From positions 1 through 5,325 of the forward strand of contig PMBP01000265.1 in the NCBI GenBank assembly GCA_003152975.1: 5,325 nt of DNA. The letters run 5' to 3'. This DNA comes from Phycisphaerales bacterium (GTDB lineage: Bacteria; Planctomycetota; Phycisphaerae; Sedimentisphaerales; Anaerohalosphaeraceae). A program made the position numbers and the translations under genes. The notes beneath the pieces were generated by a model, which ran no database searches, was not told where the DNA came from, and saw only the letters and a list, made by a program, of their open reading frames with translations. This document shows, piece by piece, positions 1 through 5,325 of this stretch. Position 1 is the stretch's first letter; each line of letters begins with the position of its first letter.

Positions 1-323
1 ATCACATACCGCGGCTCGGCCATCTGCTCATACAACAACCGCATCCGCATGGCCATCTTTTTGACGATCGCGCCGGCTATGACCATCAGGTCGGCCTGCC
101 GCGGGGTCTGGCGGGCGACTTCAGCCCCGAATCGCGCCAGATCCTGATGCGGAGCGCCTGTGGCCATCAACATTTCGATCGCGCAGCACTTCGTCCCAAA
201 GGCCAGCGGCCACAGACTATTGGACCGCGACCAGTTGATGATCGCATCGATGGAGGTTATCAGAACGGATCCGCCGGGAATGGGTTCCAGAAGTCCGGGC
301 AATCGATCAAGTACTATGCCCAT
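1..323 (-). CDS. nuoB: NADH-quinone oxidoreductase subunit B (NuoB), 5' part, cut by left window edge
   Basis: NuoB carries the terminal iron-sulfur cluster N2 of complex I, which passes electrons to quinone at the junction of the peripheral arm and the membrane. The visible 107 residues start MGIVLDRLPGLLEPIPGG. They contain the adjacent cysteine pair of the family at C46-C47 (context FGTKCCAIEML) and the conserved stretch around TPRQADLMVIAG and KKMAMRMRLLYEQM, ending near EPRYVI. The other cluster N2 cysteines lie beyond the left edge. The ATG lies inside the end of nuoA (10-base overlap). A purine-rich AAGGGGG at 331-337, seven bases upstream, can act as ribosome binding site. The overlap implies translational coupling with nuoA. 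The N-terminus before the Cys pair is fairly short, and no frameshift is visible. Identification is firm; the missing 3' end is a window effect. Confidence 0.93.
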   Translation of the reverse strand, partial: MGIVLDRLPGLLEPIPGGSVLITSIDAIINWSRSNSLWPLAFGTKCCAIEMLMATGAPHQDLARFGAEVARQTPRQADLMVIAGAIVKKMAMRMRLLYEQMAEPRYV

Positions 324-664
324 TCCAGGGCCCCCTTCTTCCACGCATAAACCAGGCCGAGGATCAGGACCAACAAGAATACCCCCACCTCGATCAGCCC
401 GGGAAAACCGACAACCCGCAGGATCACCGCCCACGGATACAGAAACGCCGCTTCCACATCGAAGATCAGAAACAGCAGCGCGAACAAATAATACCCCACA
501 TTGAACTGGATCCAGGCCGAACCCAGCGGAATCTCGCCGCACTCATACGGCGTATTTTTGATCCGGCTCGGACGGTGCGGGGCAATCAGATACGACAAGA
601 TCAATCCGCCCAGAACGAACAGCGCCGCAAGGCCGGAAAACAGCAATACAAAAAAATAATCCAC
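314..664 (-). CDS. nuoA: NADH-quinone oxidoreductase subunit A (NuoA)
   Basis: This is a small membrane subunit of proton-pumping complex I, located near the quinone site, and usually the first gene of nuo operons. The 116 residues have the expected family length and three hydrophobic segments (about 4-27, 56-80 and 88-107). The first loop has the conserved YECG (40-43), followed by an IQFNVGYYLFALLFLIFDVE stretch with acidic residues D69 and E71 in the second helix. The C-terminus YAWKKGALEW is typical. The start is GTG at 662-664. The frame stays open upstream only to a TGA at 698-700, with no ATG in between, and a purine-rich GGGAGTCAGG lies just upstream. The last codons overlap nuoB by 10 bases. 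It is probably the first gene of a nuo operon, whose leader would lie in the 305-base gap upstream. Confidence 0.95.
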   Translation of the reverse strand: MDYFFVLLFSGLAALFVLGGLILSYLIAPHRPSRIKNTPYECGEIPLGSAWIQFNVGYYLFALLFLIFDVEAAFLYPWAVILRVVGFPGLIEVGVFLLVLILGLVYAWKKGALEWA

Positions 665-742
665 GACGACCTGACTCCCAAGATTCCTAAGCTTCGATCA
701 CGGCTAAAATCATCTCTTTGTGATTGCGCAACGCCGCGTGGG

Positions 743-847
743 AAATCCCGAAGGGTAACCTCATCCTGCCCGTTGTTATCCCGACAACCGCGACAGTTCG
801 TTACCGTCATTCCAAACCCAATCCGCCCCACCATTCCCTTCGGATTT
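743..847. repeat. Nested inverted repeats (possible structured leader RNA of nuo, or decayed dispersed repeat)
   Basis: Three pairs of complementary arms nest around nearly the same centre. The outer arms are AAATCCCGAAGGG (743-755) and CCCTTCGGATTT (836-847), complementary over 12 bases with one bulged C. The middle arms are GGTAAC (754-759) and GTTACC (800-805). The inner arms are GTTGT (772-776) and ACAAC (784-788). The outer and middle arms share two bases (754-755), so both cannot pair in full at once. This could be a folded leader in the nuo transcript or the remains of a REP/MITE-like element. I made no energy calculation, and partial pairings of this size can arise by chance. Confidence 0.35.
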
Positions 848-869
848 TTGAATGCTTCCAAGACGGGAC

Positions 870-898
870 ACGCTACCGATCCCGGATCCCCAAGTCAA
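870..898 (-). promoter_or_regulatory. Candidate sigma70-type promoter for nuoAB
   Basis: Read on the minus strand, TTGACT (893-898) matches five of six bases of the -35 consensus. After 17 bases comes TAGCGT (870-875), which matches only three of six at -10. It is correctly placed and oriented to drive nuoA and would give a leader of roughly 200 bases containing the inverted repeats at 743-847. The weak -10 makes this tentative, and promoter consensus may differ in this organism. Confidence 0.25.
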
Positions 899-920
899 GA
901 AAATAATCGCCCACATTTGG
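893..920 (-). terminator. Weak terminator candidate after the exported hydrolase gene
   Basis: On the minus strand CCCA (917-920) pairs with TGGG (909-912) across an AATG loop. It is followed by CG and the T-rich run ATTATTTTCTT. The stem is only four base pairs, so this is below the usual strength of an intrinsic terminator. It lies about 50 bases after the hydrolase stop. A second, T-less hairpin (GATTC-CAGG-GAATC at 941-954) lies between the stop and this site. The T-run abuts the -35 candidate for nuo. Confidence 0.2.
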
Positions 921-969
921 GTCCAATGGCCCGTTCGACAGGATTCCAGGGAATCGTTCCGCCGGCCCA

Positions 970-3210
970 TCACCAGGCCTTTGACGGAAAATGCGCACAC
1001 ACCTTCCCCATGACCGGCAGGATATAACGAACCAAGCCGTAATGGTCGCAGTCATACCACACGATCTCCACCTTCGATGCTGACGCGGCAATCAGTTTTT
1101 CAGCACAGGCGGGCGGAACAATGGGATCCGTGCGGCCGTTGATCATCAGGATATTGCTTGAGCCCAGCCGGTCGGCAAAGGTGAGCGGTTCGATCGGCTC
1201 GACAAGCTTGTTCAGGGCGTCTCCGGTAATGCCGCGGGTTTGCAGTTCGCGGCGGATTCCGCGGACTTCGCGGGCCTCGGTCGTCAGCACCGTGGCCAGA
1301 TCACCCCCGGCCAGAACGAAGGCGGTCCGGGGAAACCGGCCATCGACGCCAGCGGTCAGGGCGGCGATAAATCCGCCCAGACTCGTTCCGCACAGTCCGA
1401 TCCGCGAGGCATCAATATCGTCCCGCACGGCAAGAAATCTCGCCGTCTGGCGGACATCCTTGACGGCCTGACGCACGGAAGTGACCCAGAAATCCAGATG
1501 TTCGGCCGGGTTCTCATAGCGGCCCGGATCCTTTGAACGACGAGGTCCAAAGTGCGGCAGGGTCATAATCGCCGCATCGACGCCGCCCGATGCCAGCGAA
1601 TGGGCGATTATCCGGGAGACCGCCATGGAGCCCTCGAGGATATCCAGCACGATCACGGCCGGGCGTTTGGCATTCGCCGCGGACATATAGTACTCACAAT
1701 AGACGGTGTTGTTTTCCGGAACATCCGTCGTATCCGGCGAGGGGAACGACACGCGATAGACCTTGTACAGGTCATTGAGCGAGATAAACTCCATTCGATA
1801 CGAGAATGCGGCCTGCGGAAAATCATAGGCCTTGAGCAGTTCGGTCTGCCGGGGGGATTTGCCCGCGGAAATCGTTTGCGCGGGACCCGCCGGTACGGAA
1901 CCGGTGATATCGGGCAACTTCTGGACCGGCGCGGTGGCAACGGCCAGGGTCATCTGCTCCAATGGTTTGGATGGGGCGGGAACCTTCTCGACTCCCGCGG
2001 GAACTGAATCCGGAATCATCGCCAACAAGGCACGAAAATCAAACTCCACATACGGCTGGTAGCATGCGGCATACTTGGGCGTTTTCTCCGGAGAGACGGC
2101 GTTGGCAACCCATAGCTTCTGTTCCTTGGGCCCGAATAAGACCCGATGCAGGCAACTTTCCATCGCAACCGGCCGGTTCATCATATCGAGGGCATAATTC
2201 AGATCGATCTGGCCATGCTTGGCCTTGACCAGCTCGGCCAGTCGCTCGTACCTCTGATCGGCGCTCATCAACACCGCATCTTCCATCGGATGAGGTAATA
2301 GCGGATGGCTCTGGTTGGGTTTGATAATTTCACACTTTTCCGGCGTGCAGGCCAGGCCCCGGGCATCGGGGATCTTCGCATCGGAGATCACATAGTAATA
2401 CTCGCAGGTCCGCGGCGTGTCGCGAAAGAGAGCCACTGCCTGATCCAGCGTCGCGGTCTCCTCAAAGCCCTTCCGCATCAGAAACGACATCGGCATGCCA
2501 TCCCATTTTCCTTCGCCGCGGCCGCCCATCTCACCGAAGGCGACCTGTTTGTCATTCATGCCGGTTACGGAGCCAATAAAACCCACATAGCCGACAGTTA
2601 CAAAGGCATTGAATCCCTTCGGCTTGGCGATAGTCAACAGGGCATAGTCCTGCAGACCGACTTCGGTCATGTAGTCGAGGATCCGGCCGTGATAGAGGGT
2701 GCCACCCTGAGTGGCTTTGCCAAACAGGGCGAATCCACTGCAGTGGAACAGCTCTGGGAAGATGTTGGCCAATTGCACATCCTTGATATCGATGCCCGCG
2801 CCGTCGGCCAGGCCCTGCATCTCCTCGAAGTACCGCTTGTCGATAAACTTCCCGGCCCGCTGTAGCGCACCTTCGAGGGACCCGTTGAATCCGCCGCCCC
2901 CTTTGATGCTCTCGGCGGCCTGCGCGACGAACAGGACGTGCTTGATGAATTTCTGGACTTGCGGTTTGAACAAGACCCCCTGCTGGTAACCCAGTTCATA
3001 TGGGCTTCCCGCCAACAAAAGGATCTGCACGCCGCTTTGCTCCAGGATGGTCGCACGGTCGAATTGCCGAACAAGCTTTGGTTTTTCAACCGGCCGGATC
3101 TCGGCGGCAAGGATCGCCGCCGGAAGTCCCGATACGGCCCAGGCCAGCAGAAACAGGGTCAGCAAACGGCTGATCGAGGCGGGTCGTGTGAATGGGTGTG
3201 GACGGTTCAT
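970..3210 (-). CDS. Exported two-domain hydrolase: C45-like Ntn hydrolase fused to alpha/beta hydrolase
   Basis: The 746-residue protein starts with a Sec signal peptide: basic MNRPHPFTRPASISR, a hydrophobic core at about 16-34, and a likely cut near ILAAE (33-37). Residues about 45-400 resemble peptidase family C45 (acyl-CoA:isopenicillin N acyltransferase/choloylglycine hydrolase-like Ntn hydrolases). They show YELGYQQG (71-78), an EEMQGLADGAGI helix (129-140), the likely nucleophile C157 in FHCSGFALFG, and HGRILDY (174-180) in place of the usual GRNLDW. A Pro/Ala-rich linker (about 400-455) leads to an alpha/beta hydrolase (about 465-746) with nucleophile elbow GTSLG (S610), acid D695 (NGRTDP) and H723 (CDHYG). 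The LPHFGPRR motif (551-558) recalls ABHD18 or acetyl-xylan-esterase-like proteins. Eleven cysteines are present, unusually many for an exported protein. The start is chosen at 3210 because of the strong ribosome binding site and the signal peptide; an ATG 34 codons earlier lies inside the preceding gene. Substrates are unknown; amide or ester cleavage is inferred from the folds. Confidence 0.85.
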   Translation of the reverse strand: MNRPHPFTRPASISRLLTLFLLAWAVSGLPAAILAAEIRPVEKPKLVRQFDRATILEQSGVQILLLAGSPYELGYQQGVLFKPQVQKFIKHVLFVAQAAESIKGGGGFNGSLEGALQRAGKFIDKRYFEEMQGLADGAGIDIKDVQLANIFPELFHCSGFALFGKATQGGTLYHGRILDYMTEVGLQDYALLTIAKPKGFNAFVTVGYVGFIGSVTGMNDKQVAFGEMGGRGEGKWDGMPMSFLMRKGFEETATLDQAVALFRDTPRTCEYYYVISDAKIPDARGLACTPEKCEIIKPNQSHPLLPHPMEDAVLMSADQRYERLAELVKAKHGQIDLNYALDMMNRPVAMESCLHRVLFGPKEQKLWVANAVSPEKTPKYAACYQPYVEFDFRALLAMIPDSVPAGVEKVPAPSKPLEQMTLAVATAPVQKLPDITGSVPAGPAQTISAGKSPRQTELLKAYDFPQAAFSYRMEFISLNDLYKVYRVSFPSPDTTDVPENNTVYCEYYMSAANAKRPAVIVLDILEGSMAVSRIIAHSLASGGVDAAIMTLPHFGPRRSKDPGRYENPAEHLDFWVTSVRQAVKDVRQTARFLAVRDDIDASRIGLCGTSLGGFIAALTAGVDGRFPRTAFVLAGGDLATVLTTEAREVRGIRRELQTRGITGDALNKLVEPIEPLTFADRLGSSNILMINGRTDPIVPPACAEKLIAASASKVEIVWYDCDHYGLVRYILPVMGKVCAHFPSKAW

Positions 3211-3215
3211 CGTCC

Positions 3216-3221
3216 CCTCCT
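3216..3221 (-). promoter_or_regulatory. Ribosome binding site that fixes the start of the exported hydrolase
   Basis: On the minus strand AGGAGG, within a longer purine run GGAAAGGAGGGGACG, ends five bases before the ATG at 3208-3210. It is the strongest Shine-Dalgarno match seen in the window. It supports starting directly before the signal peptide rather than at the in-frame ATG at 3312, which overlaps the end of the oxidoreductase gene. Confidence 0.8.
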
Positions 3222-3281
3222 TTCCTTCAAAAGGATTGGAATTCCGAAACTTCATTTCTTGTGCCCGAATCCCGTATTGAC

Positions 3282-4361
3282 TCATACCAATTTTTGAGCG
3301 GTCGTGGACCACAGGGTCGTCGGCTCGGTCTTGATCATGTTGAGGATCTTCGAGGGTGTCTCGGGGTTGGCCGTCTTGGCCGACAGATACGCCGACTCAA
3401 TGACCGCCATCGTATTCAAATCGGCGTCGCGATCCATGAACAAGGGGTATTCCTGGGGCTCCAGGATGTTCATCGCGACATTCTTGAATAGTTTGAATGT
3501 CCGTTCGGTCTCCGACGGCGGATAGTTTTTTTCCGAGAGGATTTTGCCGTCGTTGTCGCTGACGACAAAGCGGTTGTCGGAAGCGGTGACGATCGAACGA
3601 TCCCCATGCAGGCGGATATACCGTTGCCAGGGACCGAAGGACCGGCTGGCCGTGAGGTTGCCGATCAAAGTATCAGAATATCGCAGAGTTAAAATGGCGG
3701 TATCTTCGGTAATCGACAGACGCTGTTGCTTGTCCGGAGCGCGATTGGTGTTGAGTGAATAGACCAGTTGGGGAACGCCAAAGATGGAGACAACCTGGTC
3801 GATCAAGTCGTAGTTGTTGTGCAGCAGCACGCCGCCGCCGGCCGCCTGCGGATCGCTGAGCCATCGCTGATTGGGCGCGTCAAAGGGCGGCGGAACATGA
3901 CAAACTACGGAGATCAGGTGGAAGGATTCCGGTCCCTCGGCGGCGACATAATCCTTGAGGTCGCGAAAGGCCGGATCGAAACGCGTCGTGTCGGCAATGA
4001 CGAATCGCACGGATTCCCGGCGGGCCAGTAAGGTCAATTCCGCCGTCAACTCGAAATTCATCGCCGGAGGCATCAGCTTGAGGATGTGGCACTTGTGCTT
4101 CATGGCCGTACGGACCTGTTCGGCACACAACAATAACGGCGCCGCAACGATCAGGGCTTCCAGGTCGTTTTGGACGACCATGACGCGGTAATCTTCGTAG
4201 GCCTGGCACTGGAACTTGGCGGCGATGCCCTTGCTCATTTCCGGATCGCCACCGCCCACGGCGACGATCTGATACAGGCCGGTCCGGTCGGCGATGTCGA
4301 GGATCTCGCGGCCGAACTCGTTGAGTCCCAGAATCCCGGTTTTGAGTTTTTTGTCCGACAT
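3282..4361 (-). CDS. Gfo/Idh/MocA-like oxidoreductase with substituted catalytic motifs
   Basis: The 359-residue protein has the Gfo/Idh/MocA layout: an N-terminal Rossmann domain (about 5-125) and a C-terminal alpha/beta domain (about 130-345). The family signature GGGVLL at 175-180 starts the main catalytic helix. Members are usually NAD(P)-dependent sugar or polyol dehydrogenases. Here three motifs depart from the norm. The dinucleotide motif GxGxxG reads GLNEFG (12-17). The EKP motif reads L96-M97-P98, so the usual lysine is missing. The usual DxxxH pair reads H181-NNY-D185, with Asp and His exchanged. The fold call is good, but ordinary dehydrogenase activity is doubtful. There is no signal peptide, so it is probably cytoplasmic. 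The start has AAGGA (4368-4372) six bases upstream. The gene begins 25 bases after the dUTPase stop and ends 71 bases before the exported hydrolase, suggesting co-transcription. No substrate can be named. Confidence 0.85.
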   Translation of the reverse strand: MSDKKLKTGILGLNEFGREILDIADRTGLYQIVAVGGGDPEMSKGIAAKFQCQAYEDYRVMVVQNDLEALIVAAPLLLCAEQVRTAMKHKCHILKLMPPAMNFELTAELTLLARRESVRFVIADTTRFDPAFRDLKDYVAAEGPESFHLISVVCHVPPPFDAPNQRWLSDPQAAGGGVLLHNNYDLIDQVVSIFGVPQLVYSLNTNRAPDKQQRLSITEDTAILTLRYSDTLIGNLTASRSFGPWQRYIRLHGDRSIVTASDNRFVVSDNDGKILSEKNYPPSETERTFKLFKNVAMNILEPQEYPLFMDRDADLNTMAVIESAYLSAKTANPETPSKILNMIKTEPTTLWSTTAQKLV

Positions 4362-4386
4362 ACCCGGTCCTTGGGATGGTTTCGGA

Positions 4387-4797
4387 TCAAAGGACGATGT
4401 TCTTGTTGTCGTCCTCGGTCTTGGCGCTCATGGCATAGTTCTTGTCTTGCCGAGCATGATTGACGCGAAGTTTCTGCATATACAGGTTGAAGGCGTCTTC
4501 GGCGTCGAGGCCCACGCACTGGGCCAGACTGATCCAGAAGAACAGCATGTCAATGACCTCCACGCGGGCGTTCTGCAGGTCGTTGATCTCGAAACGGCGG
4601 CCTTCCTTGGCCTCTTTGCACCAGTGTTTCCAGAAGGTACAGTCCCGCAATTCTTCCAGCTCGTTGCTCATCGCGGCGATGTAGTTGTTCAACCACACAC
4701 CGGCCTGCTTGGGGTCAAAATTGGCCCGCAGGGCCTTGGCATCAAAACCCGTCCGCTGGTTCAGTTCGGCCTGTTTATCAAACAATTCCTTGAACAT
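4387..4797 (-). CDS. Dimeric-type (MazG-fold) dUTP diphosphatase
   Basis: This protein probably hydrolyses dUTP (and perhaps dUDP) to dUMP, keeping uracil out of DNA and feeding thymidylate synthesis. The 136 residues are all-alpha, as in the dUTPase_2/all-alpha NTP pyrophosphatase superfamily, not the trimeric beta-sheet Dut. The metal-binding helices are visible as ExxE in NELEEL (E46, E49) and ExxD in EVIDMLFF (E80, D83). A third motif, KLRVNHARQDKNY (109-121), has the conserved Asn, Arg and Gln of this group. WLNNYIAAMSNELEEL and FWKHWCKEAK fit the dUTPase branch better than general MazG. The start has AAGGAAA (4805-4811) seven bases upstream and follows the glyA stop by 18 bases. That pairing supports a role in dTMP precursor supply. 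A related NTP pyrophosphatase of other specificity remains possible. I assign no symbol because dut normally means the trimeric enzyme. Confidence 0.85.
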   Translation of the reverse strand: MFKELFDKQAELNQRTGFDAKALRANFDPKQAGVWLNNYIAAMSNELEELRDCTFWKHWCKEAKEGRRFEINDLQNARVEVIDMLFFWISLAQCVGLDAEDAFNLYMQKLRVNHARQDKNYAMSAKTEDDNKNIVL

Positions 4798-4815
4798 GGA
4801 TGGCTTTCCTTCGGC

Positions 4816-5325
4816 TTAGACGATCGGCCGGACAAAGGTATCGGGCAGGGGAAAGGCCCGGCAAAACTCGGTCACTTCCTGGCGGACCTTCCGGATCATC
4901 GTTTCGTCTTCGACATGGTTGGTTACACGATTGATGTATTCGGCAATCTGGTCCATCTGCGGCTCTTTCATTCCGCGGCTGGTGACGGCCGGAGTGCCGA
5001 TCCGCAGTCCGCTAGGATTGAAGGGCTTGGCCGGATCGTTGGGGATCGTGTTGTAGTTGCCGACCAACCCAGCACGGTCCAGGGCCTGCGAAAGCTTCTT
5101 GCCGAGCATATTTTTGTTGCGGAGGTCAATGAGGATCAGGTGGTTTTCCGTCCCGCCGGAAACAAGCGTAAACCCATACTCCATAAGCTTTTGCGCCAAT
5201 CGCTTGGCGTTTTTGACGATCTGCTTGGCATATTCGGCAAACTCGGGCGTCGATGCCTCGGCCAGGGCAACGGCGATGCCGCTGATGGTGTGCATGTGCG
5301 GCCCGCCCTGCATTCCGGGAAAGAC
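4816..5325 (-). CDS. glyA: Serine hydroxymethyltransferase, C-terminal 169 residues (5' end beyond window)
   Basis: This PLP enzyme interconverts serine and glycine and loads tetrahydrofolate to 5,10-methylene-THF. The gene runs off the right edge. The visible part begins VFPGMQGGPHMHT, the conserved loop that follows the PLP lysine in SHMT. It continues through LVSGGTENHLILIDL and IPNDPAKPFNPSGLRIGTPA to VTSRGM. The Arg in SGLRIGTPA is the family's substrate-carboxylate binder. In the family's VNKN segment this protein has GNYN, losing the Lys but keeping both Asn. The C-terminus, through FCRAFPLPD, has normal length, and the stop is TAA. About 250 residues, including the PLP lysine, are outside the window. 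It is the most upstream visible gene of the run and lies 18 bases from the dUTPase. Confidence 0.95.
   Translation of the reverse strand, partial: VFPGMQGGPHMHTISGIAVALAEASTPEFAEYAKQIVKNAKRLAQKLMEYGFTLVSGGTENHLILIDLRNKNMLGKKLSQALDRAGLVGNYNTIPNDPAKPFNPSGLRIGTPAVTSRGMKEPQMDQIAEYINRVTNHVEDETMIRKVRQEVTEFCRAFPLPDTFVRPIV

Larger units (their letters stand above)
665..969. other. Intergenic gap before nuoA: no convincing gene, several inverted repeats
   Basis: This 305-base stretch separates the stop of the exported hydrolase from the GTG of nuoA. Short open frames cross it on both strands, but none has a good ribosome binding site or a recognisable protein, and the longer ones run into flanking genes in the wrong frame. 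What can be seen is: a 14-base hairpin shortly after the hydrolase stop (941-954), a 4-bp stem followed by a T-rich run (893-920), a TTGACT-type promoter candidate (870-898), nested inverted repeats (743-847) and a perfect 8-base palindrome TTGCGCAA (724-731). It most likely holds the end of the upstream unit and the promoter and leader of nuo. Confidence 0.6.

Noticed and set aside
1..323. nuoB as a truncated pseudogene
   Set aside because: The frame is open and conserved up to the window edge; the cut is the window boundary.
601..861. 86-codon open frame on the minus strand with a CRGC motif
   Set aside because: Its 3' part runs through nuoA in another frame, and the rest spans the inverted repeats. 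A single Cys pair is not evidence for a gene.
941..954. Hairpin GATTC-CAGG-GAATC just after the hydrolase stop, as a main terminator
   Set aside because: No T-run follows on the minus strand and the stem is AT-containing and short; noted only in the gap description.
575..1027. 150-codon open frame on the plus strand crossing the intergenic gap
   Set aside because: It overlaps the start of nuoA and the end of the hydrolase antisense; its composition is unlike a folded protein and it has no family features.
1552..2007. 151-codon plus-strand frame opposite the hydrolase
   Set aside because: The Arg/Gly/Asp-rich product mirrors the codons of the real gene on the other strand.
2305..2865. 186-codon open frame on the plus strand
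   Set aside because: It lies antisense to the well-supported Ntn domain of the hydrolase; the protein has no recognisable motifs and fits a shadow frame.
3238..3245. Palindrome GGAATTCC in the gap between oxidoreductase and hydrolase genes
   Set aside because: Eight bases, single copy, not placed with any promoter-like sequence; expected by chance.
3211..3312. In-frame 34-codon N-terminal extension of the exported hydrolase from an ATG at 3312
   Set aside because: It overlaps the end of the oxidoreductase gene, has no good ribosome binding site, and would bury the signal peptide; AGGAGG lies directly before the ATG at 3210.

Overview
The window reads as a bacterial chromosomal segment of moderately high GC (judged by eye, not counted). 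Every gene I can support lies on the minus strand, so the genes read from right to left: glyA (3' part only) - dimeric-type dUTPase - Gfo/Idh/MocA-like oxidoreductase - large exported two-domain hydrolase - gap of about 305 bases - nuoA - nuoB (5' part only, cut by the left edge). Nothing points to a mobile element, CRISPR array, tRNA or rRNA. The lineage cannot be fixed from this sequence. An MazG-type dUTPase, a Gfo/Idh/MocA-like protein and an exported C45-type hydrolase together would suit Planctomycetota (Phycisphaerae-like), but this is a weak guess from gene content.

Right part (about 3210-5325): four genes with gaps of 18, 25 and 71 bases, probably one transcription unit. The first two make metabolic sense together. 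Serine hydroxymethyltransferase supplies 5,10-methylene-tetrahydrofolate and dUTPase supplies dUMP, the two inputs of thymidylate synthase. The third gene has the Gfo/Idh/MocA fold, but its catalytic and dinucleotide-binding motifs are substituted. The fourth encodes a 746-residue protein with a signal peptide. It joins an N-terminal C45-like Ntn hydrolase (acyl-coenzyme A:isopenicillin N acyltransferase-like) to a C-terminal alpha/beta hydrolase with a complete Ser-Asp-His triad.

Middle gap (665-969): no convincing gene. It holds weak terminator and promoter candidates and a set of nested inverted repeats, which could be a structured leader of the nuo transcript or a decayed dispersed repeat.

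Left part (1-664): the start of a respiratory complex I operon. nuoA begins at GTG and overlaps nuoB by 10 bases.

Most of the window is housekeeping. The items worth a second look are the fused exported hydrolase, the motif-altered oxidoreductase and the structured gap before nuoA.
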